6,373 bases of DNA. Origin: Vulcanisaeta distributa. GTDB taxonomy: Archaea > Thermoproteota > Thermoprotei > Thermoproteales > Thermocladiaceae. Within the stretch, counting starts at the first letter, position 1. Each line of letters starts with the position of its first letter. The stretch is from positions 1 to 6,373 of the forward strand of contig DAXY01000043.1 in the NCBI GenBank assembly GCA_002506645.1, in the 5' to 3' direction. Both the position numbers and the translations under genes were made by a program. This document shows, in pieces, positions 1 to 6,356 of this stretch. The notes below the pieces were generated by a model, which saw nothing but the letters and a program-made list of their open reading frames with translations, did no database searches and was not told the origin of the DNA.

Positions 1-4
1 AAAG

Positions 5-12
5 TTATAAAT
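5..12 (+). promoter_or_regulatory. TATA box of the homoserine kinase gene
   Basis: The octamer TTATAAAT is a good archaeal TATA element, preceded by the purine-rich AAAG that could be the end of a BRE. Its centre lies 24.5 bases before the ATG at 33, so transcription should begin at or next to that codon. The ATG at 15 is only about 6 bases from the box centre and would not be in the transcript. The window edge cuts off the rest of the upstream region. Confidence 0.6.
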
Positions 13-32
13 AGATGCTATATTTCTTGCCG

Positions 33-965
33 ATGTCAATATGTGTAAGGAGCCCAGCCTCTATAGCCAATCTAGGCCCTGGATTCGACATACTCTCGAT
101 GGCCATTAGTGAGCCGTATGATGATGTTTGCGTGGAGCTAAGCCGCGCCGGTGATCGGATTGAGTTTATTGGTGAGTATTCCCGCTACATGCCCAGCGAC
201 TTCAGGTCTACCACGATTTACCCAGTTATTGAGGAGTTTAGGCGGGTCCTTGGCGTGGACTTCAAGGTACATGTGAGGGTTAGGAAGGGGATTAAGCCCG
301 CAAGTGGTTTGGGGAGTAGCGGCGCCGACGCGGCCGCGGTTGCCTACGCCCTGAATAGGATACTCAATGCAGGCCTTGATCATAAGTCGTTAATTAGGGT
401 TGCGGCCCAGGGGGAGGTTGTTGCGGCCGGCGTGCCGCATATGGATAATGTGGCTGCGTCGTTGCTGGGTGGTTTAGTCATTATTAACCCGGTCACGGGT
501 GATTACGCGAGGGTTGACGTACCCAGTAATTACTGGGTCTCCGTGGTCATTACCGGGAGTAAGCCGAGCACCAGGGAAATGCGTAGGTCACTGCCCAGTG
601 TTGTCGAAATGAGGGACCTCAGGAATAACTCTGCCTACGCCTCGATGCTGGTGTACTCATTAATCACTGGCGATAGGGACGTGCTGGGTAGGGCCCTGAT
701 GGGCGATGCCATCGTCGAGCCTGTGAGGGCTAAGTTTTACCAGCACTACAATGCCGTTAAGGAAGCCCTACTGAAGGCCGGCGCGATAGGCGTTGCCCTG
801 GCTGGTGCTGGGCCCTCGTTATTTGGCATATTTGATTTTAAACCATCTAAGGAGGAGATTAGTAGGTTGCTTGAGGACTACGAGTTGAGGGACTACACGT
901 TGATAATAACGCAACCAAGCAATGTGGGTGTTCATGAGATACCCAATGAAGAGCTTAATGCTTAA
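33..965 (+). CDS. thrB: Homoserine kinase (GHMP kinase family)
   Basis: This enzyme phosphorylates L-homoserine with ATP in the cytosol, giving O-phosphohomoserine, the substrate of threonine synthase. Numbering from the upstream ATG at 15, the GHMP-family motifs are SPASIANLGPGFD (13-25), the ATP-binding loop PASGLGSSGADAAA (95-108), HMDNVAASLLGG (142-153), the homoserine-kinase-like TREMRRSLP (186-194), and the C-terminal glycine motif ALAGAGPSLFGIF (261-273). The variant of motif 1 and the H-x-DNVA segment separate it from mevalonate or shikimate kinases. I prefer the ATG at 33 (310 aa). It puts a few residues before the first beta strand, as is usual in the family, and sits at the expected distance from the TATA box. 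Starting at 15 adds six residues (MLYFLP) encoded next to the box. The gene seems intact. No other threonine-pathway gene is visible nearby, and the next gene follows after 26 bases with its own promoter. Confidence 0.93.
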   Translation: MSICVRSPASIANLGPGFDILSMAISEPYDDVCVELSRAGDRIEFIGEYSRYMPSDFRSTTIYPVIEEFRRVLGVDFKVHVRVRKGIKPASGLGSSGADAAAVAYALNRILNAGLDHKSLIRVAAQGEVVAAGVPHMDNVAASLLGGLVIINPVTGDYARVDVPSNYWVSVVITGSKPSTREMRRSLPSVVEMRDLRNNSAYASMLVYSLITGDRDVLGRALMGDAIVEPVRAKFYQHYNAVKEALLKAGAIGVALAGAGPSLFGIFDFKPSKEEISRLLEDYELRDYTLIITQPSNVGVHEIPNEELNA

Positions 966-969
966 TATG
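962..969 (+). promoter_or_regulatory. TATA box of the FAD oxidoreductase gene, overlapping the thrB stop codon
   Basis: TTAATATG overlaps the TAA stop of homoserine kinase (963-965). Its centre is 26.5 bases before the ATG at 992, the classical TATA-to-start-site distance, which predicts a leaderless mRNA. A tandem repeat of GCTTAAT (953-959 and 960-966) leads into the box. The match to a strong TATA box is only moderate; the spacing is the better argument. Confidence 0.5.
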
Positions 970-991
970 CACTACGCACCTCGGCTATTGA

Positions 992-2116
992 ATGGATGTC
1001 GTAATAATAGGCGGAGGGATTGTGGGAACAGCATTGGCGTACCTACTCAGGGCGAGGGGGGTTAGGGCCACTGTAATTGACCCAGGGCTTCAGAGGCCGA
1101 GGTTCCCACTAATTCACTCAAAACTGCTGAGGTTCGCCGAGGACATTGGGCTCGCGAGGATTAGCGAGGATGTGTATAGGGAGTTGTCTAGGGAGGTTGG
1201 GTTCAACGTGCTTAGGCCCATGGATTCAATAACGATAGTGCCGGAGGCGTGCTACGGCAATATACAGGGTATAATCAATTCATGGCGGGAGGCAGGTGCC
1301 AGCATACGCGTGGTTGATGAAGTCGGCAAATATGGACTTAGGAGGGTTAGTGAGCAGGAGGTGTACTTAATTAGCCGCGGCGGCGATAACCTCGTCAACT
1401 ATGAACCCCTCATGAGGCTGGTGCGGAGTATTGATGGGATAAACTACGTCAGGGGTAGCGCCAGTATTAGGCTTGGTGATGGTGGTGCTAAGGTGTTGGT
1501 GAGCGGTAGGGAGTTTCGTGGAGACTACGTAATACTCGCCGCGGGCGCCTGGAACTCCGTAATTGCCAGGGAGGCCGGCCTAAGGGTACCATTACTACCG
1601 TATAAGTGCCAAGCAGCCGCATTCCTGGGTGGGAGGATTGGCGGAGTTGTTTACGACTACGTGCTTGGCATGTACATGAGGCCCCTCGGCTCGGTAATAG
1701 ATGGCGCATTGAATGCCCTGGGCCTCTCAATAATCGTTGGTGGTGATGGTAATTCCCGAGAGACCGAGCCAGGTAGGGAAGTTGGCGTTGATCATGAATT
1801 CCTCAGTGAAATTGCCGGTAAGGTTAGGGCTAGGGTTGGTAGGGCGCTCCTCATTGGGTCTAGGTTTGGTTATTGCGAGGGTACCCCCGACATGAGGCCG
1901 GTGATTGGCAGTGTTGGTTTGGAAAACCTACTATTGATAGGTGGGTTGAATGGATATGGGGCTGAGGTTGGGCCTGCCCTGGCGCTGGCGTTGGTTAATT
2001 ACGTACTTAGCGGTTCATGGCCTAATTACGCGAGGCCTTACCTCATTGATAGGTTCGGCGGTGATTGGCCGAGTACTTGGGACGTGAGTGTTGAGGCTCA
2101 CGAACTATGCACTTAG
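992..2116 (+). CDS. FAD-dependent oxidoreductase, DAO family, substrate unknown
   Basis: This is a flavoprotein of the D-amino-acid oxidase/glycine oxidase/sarcosine oxidase superfamily, whose members oxidise the C-N bond of amines or amino acids, or some hydroxy acids. The N-terminal Rossmann fold starts with VVIIGGGIVG (3-12; dinucleotide motif G7-x-G9-x-x-G12) and ends its second strand with D30, the likely ribose-binding acid. ILAAGAWNS (181-189) is the second FAD-contact segment typical of the family. The C-terminal part has TPDMRPVIG (298-306) and GGLNGYGAEVGPA (317-329), the usual closing FAD-binding motifs. PYLIDRF (349-355) matches the normal family end, and about 19 further residues follow. 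At 374 aa it has the normal length. No signal peptide or membrane segment is seen, so it is probably cytosolic or peripherally associated. The substrate, and whether electrons go to oxygen or to a dye or quinone-type acceptor (as in archaeal D- or L-proline dehydrogenases), cannot be read from the sequence. The ATG at 992 fits both the Rossmann fold start and the TATA box. Confidence 0.85.
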   Translation: MDVVIIGGGIVGTALAYLLRARGVRATVIDPGLQRPRFPLIHSKLLRFAEDIGLARISEDVYRELSREVGFNVLRPMDSITIVPEACYGNIQGIINSWREAGASIRVVDEVGKYGLRRVSEQEVYLISRGGDNLVNYEPLMRLVRSIDGINYVRGSASIRLGDGGAKVLVSGREFRGDYVILAAGAWNSVIAREAGLRVPLLPYKCQAAAFLGGRIGGVVYDYVLGMYMRPLGSVIDGALNALGLSIIVGGDGNSRETEPGREVGVDHEFLSEIAGKVRARVGRALLIGSRFGYCEGTPDMRPVIGSVGLENLLLIGGLNGYGAEVGPALALALVNYVLSGSWPNYARPYLIDRFGGDWPSTWDVSVEAHELCT

Positions 2117-2130
2117 TACGGCCTGAACTC

Positions 2131-2138
2131 TTTATTAA
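2131..2138 (+). promoter_or_regulatory. TATA-like box before the helicase gene
   Basis: TTTATTAA lies in the 21-base gap after the oxidoreductase stop codon and overlaps the first base of the ATG at 2138. Its centre is 27.5 bases before a TTG at 2162 in the helicase frame and 36.5 before another TTG at 2171. If the box is used, transcription starts downstream of the ATG at 2138. No good box stands at the right distance for that ATG; ACTTAGTA (2111-2118) is a poor match. Confidence 0.45.
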
Positions 2139-4456
2139 TGCTGTTGGGAGTTACTGATTGGTTGATTACGTTGCGGGTTGCTGACTTGCCCATTCCGGAC
2201 GTGCTTAGGGACTTCATAGCTAGGGAGAGGGGTATTCAAGTGCTTTACCCGCCCCAGGAGGAGGCCGTTAGTAAGGGCCTCTTTGATGGTAAGAACCTGG
2301 TCATGTGCACGAGCACGGCAACGGGCAAGACATTAATGGCTGAGCTAGCCATGGTCAATGCCGTACTCACCAGGGGAGTCAAGGCAATACTCGCGGTGCC
2401 GTTGAGGGCCCTGGCCTACGAAAAGGCCGGGGATTTAAGATCTTATGAAAAGCTCGGCGTTAGGATAGCGGTCACCACTGGGGAGTATGATAGGGAGGAT
2501 GCTTGGTTAATGAATTACGACATCGTGGTCACAACGTACGAGAAGCTCGATAGCCTACTCAGGCACAGGGCCGAGTGGCTTAGGCAGGTTGGGGTCCTCG
2601 TTATTGACGAGATCCACTACATCGATGATGATAAGAGGGGCCCAACCATCGAGTCGATAATAGCCAAGGTGAGGGCGCTGGGCCTCAACACGCAGATAAT
2701 CGCCCTATCAGCAACGATAGGCAATGCCGAGGAGATTGCCAACTACCTAAATGCCGAGCTCGTGATGTCCGATTGGAGACCTGTTAGGCTTAGGGAGGGT
2801 GTTTATTACGACGGTGTGATCTACTATCCTGATGGGTCCAGGGCCTTGATTAAGGATCTGGGCAACCCCGTGTTATCGCTCGTAATGGATACAATAATTA
2901 ATGGTGGGCAGTCCCTAGTATTCACAAACTCCAGGTCAAACACTGTTAAGCTCGCCCAACAAATAGCGCACTACATATGTAATTACGGGGCTAAGCTCAT
3001 AGAACCGGACGCACTGGCGAGGGTTTCGAACTCGATAATCGAGGCGTCCCAGTCGAAGCTACTTGGTGAGGAGTTGGCTAGGATTGTCAAGTGCGGCGTT
3101 GCCTTCCACCACGCGGGGCTTGACATGGACACTAGGTCCATCATTGAGGAATCCTTCAGGGGGAGACTGATCAAGGCAGTCGTGGCAACCACCACCTTGG
3201 CCGCGGGCGTTAATTTACCGGCCAGGAGGGTGGTTATTCATGAGTATATGAGGTACGAGCCCGGCATCGGCATGGAGGAATTACCAGTGATGGAGTATAA
3301 GCAGATGGCCGGTAGGGCCGGTAGGCCCGGGCTCGACCCATACGGCGAGGCCGTGCTCATAGCGAGGAGTGAGGATGAGGTTGATTACCTAATTAGGAAC
3401 TACATAAACGCCAGGGTTGAGGATGTCAAGTCGAAGTTCCTGACCGACAAGAACCTGGCGACTCACATGCTCTCGGCAATAGCCAGCGGCTATGCATCAA
3501 GCATTGATGATGTCATGAGGTTCGTATCATCAACGCTCGGCTACGTCCAAGGTGGCTACGGCAAGAATGACCTCCTCAGGGACTTACTGAGGAGGAAGAT
3601 CGATGACGTGATCAACTTCCTGGTAGAGTCGGGGTTTCTCGAGAGGAGGGGCGGCTATGTCGCTGCCACGGCACTCGGCTCATTACTAAACAACCTATAC
3701 CTGGACCCATACACCGCGAATACCTACATCCACGGGCTAAGGGCTAGGGAGGAGACGAATGACCTGGGCTACACCCACCTAATTGTTCAATCCCCAGAAG
3801 TACCCAGGCTTAGGGTTAGGAGGAATGAGTTCGATAATTACCTAGAGGTCGTGCTCGATAATTGGGATTACCTACTGATTAAGCCGCCAATCAGTAGGGA
3901 TGAAATTGAGGATGGGGAGTTCGAGGATGAGGAACTCGAGGACTACCTATCCGCGGTAAAGACCGCCGTAATGCTCCTGGACTGGGCCAATGAGGCCTCG
4001 GAGGATGAGCTCTATAGGAACTATGACATTGGCCCCGGCGACCTAAGGGTGTATAGTGACCTAATGAATTGGCTCGCGAGTGCCGTGGGGAGGCTGGCCG
4101 GCGCCCTGGGCATGAGGAGGCATGAGGAGAGGTTGGGCGTGCTTAGGTGGAGGTTGACGTATGGCGTTAGGGATGAGCTCATAGAGCTCGTGGCCAACCT
4201 CGAGGGCGTTGGTAGGGCTAGGGCAAGGGCCCTTTATAATGCTGGACTTAGGAGTGTTGAGGATGTCGCCAATGCGGATCCTAAGGCCATAAGCATGATC
4301 AGGGGCTTCGGCGATAAATTGGCCCGCTCAATAGTTGAGCAGGCACGGAAATTGGTCGAGGAGGGTAGGGTGATCAGGGCGCCCGTGTTGGATAAAGGGG
4401 AGGGCAGTAGGCAGGGGTTTACGAGGAGGAGGGGCTCACTACTTGATTACCTTTGA
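2138..4456 (+). CDS. hel308: Hel308/Hjm-type superfamily 2 DNA helicase
   Basis: Hel308 is an ATP-dependent 3'-5' helicase that unwinds forked and branched DNA at stalled replication forks. Numbered from the ATG at 2138 (772 aa): YPPQ (37-40, Q-motif region), motif I TSTATGKT (58-65), Ia VPLRALAYEK (87-96), DEIH box (157-160), III SAT (191-193), IV VFTNSRS (261-267), FHHAGL (323-328), V TTTLAAGVNLPA (351-362) and VI QMAGRAGRPG (389-398). A winged-helix region (about 430-520) and the ratchet domain (about 520-680, including GPGDLRVYSDLMNWL at 632-646) follow, then a helix-hairpin-helix region (LEGVGRARARALYNAGL, 688-704; IRGFGDKLARSI, 721-732). A basic linker leads to the tail RGSLLDYL (765-772), which resembles a PCNA-binding motif. 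Length and domain order fit archaeal Hel308, and no core motif is lost. The start is uncertain: the ATG overlaps a TATA-like box, and TTG 2162 (764 aa) fits promoter spacing better. No repair-gene partner is adjacent. Confidence 0.94.
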   Translation: MLLGVTDWLITLRVADLPIPDVLRDFIARERGIQVLYPPQEEAVSKGLFDGKNLVMCTSTATGKTLMAELAMVNAVLTRGVKAILAVPLRALAYEKAGDLRSYEKLGVRIAVTTGEYDREDAWLMNYDIVVTTYEKLDSLLRHRAEWLRQVGVLVIDEIHYIDDDKRGPTIESIIAKVRALGLNTQIIALSATIGNAEEIANYLNAELVMSDWRPVRLREGVYYDGVIYYPDGSRALIKDLGNPVLSLVMDTIINGGQSLVFTNSRSNTVKLAQQIAHYICNYGAKLIEPDALARVSNSIIEASQSKLLGEELARIVKCGVAFHHAGLDMDTRSIIEESFRGRLIKAVVATTTLAAGVNLPARRVVIHEYMRYEPGIGMEELPVMEYKQMAGRAGRPGLDPYGEAVLIARSEDEVDYLIRNYINARVEDVKSKFLTDKNLATHMLSAIASGYASSIDDVMRFVSSTLGYVQGGYGKNDLLRDLLRRKIDDVINFLVESGFLERRGGYVAATALGSLLNNLYLDPYTANTYIHGLRAREETNDLGYTHLIVQSPEVPRLRVRRNEFDNYLEVVLDNWDYLLIKPPISRDEIEDGEFEDEELEDYLSAVKTAVMLLDWANEASEDELYRNYDIGPGDLRVYSDLMNWLASAVGRLAGALGMRRHEERLGVLRWRLTYGVRDELIELVANLEGVGRARARALYNAGLRSVEDVANADPKAISMIRGFGDKLARSIVEQARKLVEEGRVIRAPVLDKGEGSRQGFTRRRGSLLDYL

Positions 4457-4466
4457 TATCGGAAGT

Positions 4467-4482
4467 GAAAATACTTATATAT
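4467..4482 (+). promoter_or_regulatory. BRE and TATA box of the nucleotidyltransferase gene
   Basis: GAAAAT (4467-4472) followed by TTATATAT (4475-4482) is the best BRE/TATA pair in the window. The TATA centre is 28.5 bases before the ATG at 4507, so the transcript should begin only a few bases before that codon. The element occupies the 50-base gap after the helicase, which marks that stretch as promoter and not as a coding extension. Confidence 0.72.
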
Positions 4483-4506
4483 TCATCATCGCAGACCAGC
4501 CTGGTA

Positions 4507-5289
4507 ATGATTCATAAGGCAGTAATTACGGCGGCAGGGCTTGGCACTAGGATGAGGAATATGACCCTCATAATGCCCAAGGCATTACTACCGCTAATAC
4601 GTAGGAATGAAGCTCCAATGCTCATACCAATCATCGACTTAATAATAACCCGCCTTCAGGAGGTTGGGGTTTCCAAGTTCGTAATAGTCGTCGGTAGGAA
4701 TGGTAGGCCACTAATTGATTATTTAATGGATAGGTTATTCACAGACTCACTTAAGGCCCAGATATCATTCACATTTCAGGAAAGGCCCCTCGGCTTCGGC
4801 GATGCTGTGCTTAGGGCTGAGGACTTCGTGGATGATGAGCCATTCTTCGTGCACGCGGATGATGGTGTCCTAATGCATGGGTACCTCGAGGGGGTCAGGC
4901 TATATGATGAGTTAAGGCCTGACGCGGTCCTCTTCCTAAGGAGGGTTAGTAACCCCAGTAGGTATGGAATTGCCGTTGTTAGGGATGAGGGTTCATATGG
5001 CGGTTATGGACTTGCCAGGGTATTGAGCGTTGAGGAGAAGCCGAGGGTCCCAAGGTCCAACATAGCCATATCTGCCGTCTACATCTTCAATAGGAGGATA
5101 TTCGATGGGCTTAGGTCTGTCAGGACCAATGGCGAGCTTGAGCTGACCTACGGCATTGAGAGGGTGATAGAGAGTGGTGGTGAGGTCTATGGATTATTGC
5201 TCAATGATGACTCCTGGCTCAGCGTTGGTGACCCGGAGAGTTACTTCAACGCCATTAATCATACGTTTAATTCACATGGTAAAGACTAA
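4507..5289 (+). CDS. Sugar-1-phosphate nucleotidyltransferase (GalU/RmlA-like)
   Basis: The protein belongs to the NTP_transferase family, which joins a sugar 1-phosphate to a nucleoside triphosphate to make an activated sugar such as UDP- or dTDP-glucose. Numbered from the ATG at 4507 (260 aa): the nucleotide-binding start AAGLGTRM (9-16) and PKALLPL (24-30), then Q91 with PLGFGDA (94-100), HADDG (116-120; D118 is the likely metal ligand), NPSRYGIAVV (149-158), EEKP (176-179; K178 the usual sugar-phosphate contact), NGELELTYGIERVI (208-221, like the GalU segment GEIQLTD) and WLSVGDPESYFNA (237-249). In this last motif the family normally has an aspartate (WLDVG/YDIG) where this protein has S239. 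GalU-like features slightly favour a UTP-glucose-1-phosphate enzyme, but base and sugar specificity are not settled. An in-frame TTG at 4453 overlapping the helicase stop would add 18 residues; I reject it because they are encoded by the promoter and precede the normal family start. The downstream glycosyltransferase suggests a role in glycan synthesis. Confidence 0.87.
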   Translation: MIHKAVITAAGLGTRMRNMTLIMPKALLPLIRRNEAPMLIPIIDLIITRLQEVGVSKFVIVVGRNGRPLIDYLMDRLFTDSLKAQISFTFQERPLGFGDAVLRAEDFVDDEPFFVHADDGVLMHGYLEGVRLYDELRPDAVLFLRRVSNPSRYGIAVVRDEGSYGGYGLARVLSVEEKPRVPRSNIAISAVYIFNRRIFDGLRSVRTNGELELTYGIERVIESGGEVYGLLLNDDSWLSVGDPESYFNAINHTFNSHGKD

Positions 5290-5291
5290 TA

Positions 5292-5299
5292 TTTATAAT
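5292..5299 (+). promoter_or_regulatory. TATA box of the glycosyltransferase gene
   Basis: TTTATAAT lies in the 38-base gap after the nucleotidyltransferase stop, with AAAGAC (5281-5286) as a possible BRE. Its centre is 32.5 bases before the ATG at 5328, which predicts a start site near 5322 and a leader of about five or six bases. The ATG at 5311 runs into a stop after 12 codons and is not a competing start. Confidence 0.55.
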
Positions 5300-5327
5300 T
5301 TGACCGGACTATGTACTTACGGAATTT

Positions 5328-6329
5328 ATGCTCATCAACATCATCGTAAGCAGGAACAGGGTTTCTGGGGAGGTTAGGACGGGGATTAGGCTAAGGCTCG
5401 AGAATCCACCGCCTGGCGTTGTTTATAGGGTCATTAACGAGCCTGTGGGGTTATCACCATCATCCAATGACTTCTATATAAGCAGGGACACGACGATGAA
5501 GTGGGTCCTCAAGGCCCTGGTGGAGCCCATCTACTCCCTTAGGCTCAGGGGCTTAACCCACGCCTTCTTCCTGAACCTATACATACCACGCACTCCGTGG
5601 GTTCAGGAAATGGATCAACCAATATTCAACCTATTCGAGAAGTACCTGGGTAAGTCCAGGAGGAGTTCGTTGTATGGACTGGCCCTGAGGACCTTCAGGT
5701 ACCTATTCAATAGGTATGACGTGGTCGTGATAACCTGGACCCGATGGAGTAAGGAGGGTCTCGAGAGTGAGGGGTTTAGGGATGTCAGGGTTGTGCCACC
5801 GCCAATGAGGACGAGCTTTAGGAAGGTGGATAATGAAATAACCATCGGCTTTATAGGCGTTGACTACTACAGGAAGGGTGGGGATATAGCGGAGGACGTA
5901 ATGTCGAAGCTGCCGAGGCGCGTTAGGAAGGTTTTCATTGGTAGGAGCCCGAGGAGGATTGACGGCATTGAGTACCACGAACCAATGAGGAGGGATGACC
6001 TACTCAGGCTAATGGCTGAGTTTGACGTACTCCTCTTCCCAACGAGGGGCGAGGCCTTTGGGTTCACGGCACTTGAGGCGATGAGCATGGGCATACCCGT
6101 GGTAGCGTCAAACGTTGATTCGGTGCCCGAGGTGGTGGGTGATGGCGGCATACTGTGTGAGGTCAATGACGTTAAGTGCTTTCTGGAGAGTACTAGGGAG
6201 CTCATAAACTCGCCCGACTACGCAATGGAGCTTGGGGCCAGGGCCAAGGCAATAGTTGCCAGGAGGCACTCACCCAGTGTTGTTGGTAAGGAATTATTGG
6301 CAATATATAATGAGTTAAGCGATGGGTGA
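5328..6329 (+). CDS. Glycosyltransferase, GT4-like (group 1, GT-B fold)
   Basis: The protein (333 aa) resembles retaining GT-B glycosyltransferases that move a sugar from a nucleotide donor to a glycan or lipid acceptor. The C-terminal donor-binding half carries the clear signals. ITIGFIGVDYYRKGGD (171-186) is the hinge strand with the phosphate-binding R182/K183. DLLRLMAEFDVLLFPT (224-239) is followed by the family signature GEAFGFTALEAMSMGIPVVAS (241-261), with the E-x7-E pair E242 and E250. VPEVVGDGGILCEVND (266-281) follows. The N-terminal half (1 to about 165) is short and poorly conserved, as expected for the acceptor-binding domain, and no signal peptide or transmembrane helix is evident, so it would act at the cytosolic face. 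Position directly after a sugar nucleotidyltransferase suggests a shared role in surface glycan, glycoprotein or glycolipid synthesis. Donor and acceptor cannot be predicted. The ATG at 5328 is the first usable start after the TATA box. Confidence 0.85.
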   Translation: MLINIIVSRNRVSGEVRTGIRLRLENPPPGVVYRVINEPVGLSPSSNDFYISRDTTMKWVLKALVEPIYSLRLRGLTHAFFLNLYIPRTPWVQEMDQPIFNLFEKYLGKSRRSSLYGLALRTFRYLFNRYDVVVITWTRWSKEGLESEGFRDVRVVPPPMRTSFRKVDNEITIGFIGVDYYRKGGDIAEDVMSKLPRRVRKVFIGRSPRRIDGIEYHEPMRRDDLLRLMAEFDVLLFPTRGEAFGFTALEAMSMGIPVVASNVDSVPEVVGDGGILCEVNDVKCFLESTRELINSPDYAMELGARAKAIVARRHSPSVVGKELLAIYNELSDG

Positions 6330-6356
6330 GGCCCTGGGCAGGTAATTGAGGTTTTG

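Noticed and set aside
15..32. Six-residue N-terminal extension of homoserine kinase from the ATG at 15
   Set aside because: It begins three bases after the TATA box, so it should not be transcribed from that promoter, and the family's first beta strand starts only after the ATG at 33.
138..383. An 81-codon reverse-strand reading frame inside homoserine kinase
   Set aside because: It is fully antisense to a well-supported gene and its translation has no domain-like character.
1488..1730. An 80-codon reverse-strand reading frame inside the FAD oxidoreductase
   Set aside because: It is antisense to a well-supported gene, with an arginine- and serine-rich low-quality translation typical of a shadow frame.
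2983..3195. A 70-codon reverse-strand reading frame inside the helicase
   Set aside because: It lies opposite conserved helicase motifs and has no independent signal.
4453..4506. Start of the nucleotidyltransferase at a TTG overlapping the helicase stop codon
   Set aside because: The 18 extra residues are encoded by the best BRE/TATA element in the window and lie before the normal family N-terminus.
5174..5377. A 67-codon forward reading frame bridging the nucleotidyltransferase and glycosyltransferase
   Set aside because: It overlaps both confident genes and the promoter between them in a different frame, and its translation shows no recognisable motif.
5615..6205. Three overlapping reverse-strand reading frames (76, 91 and 112 codons) inside the glycosyltransferase
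   Set aside because: All are antisense to a gene with clear GT4 motifs; long reverse frames are common opposite AGG- and GAG-rich coding sequence, and none shows motifs.
6330..6356. Possible terminator after the glycosyltransferase
   Set aside because: There is only one TTTT run and no convincing hairpin or longer T-tract, so nothing supports an archaeal terminator here.
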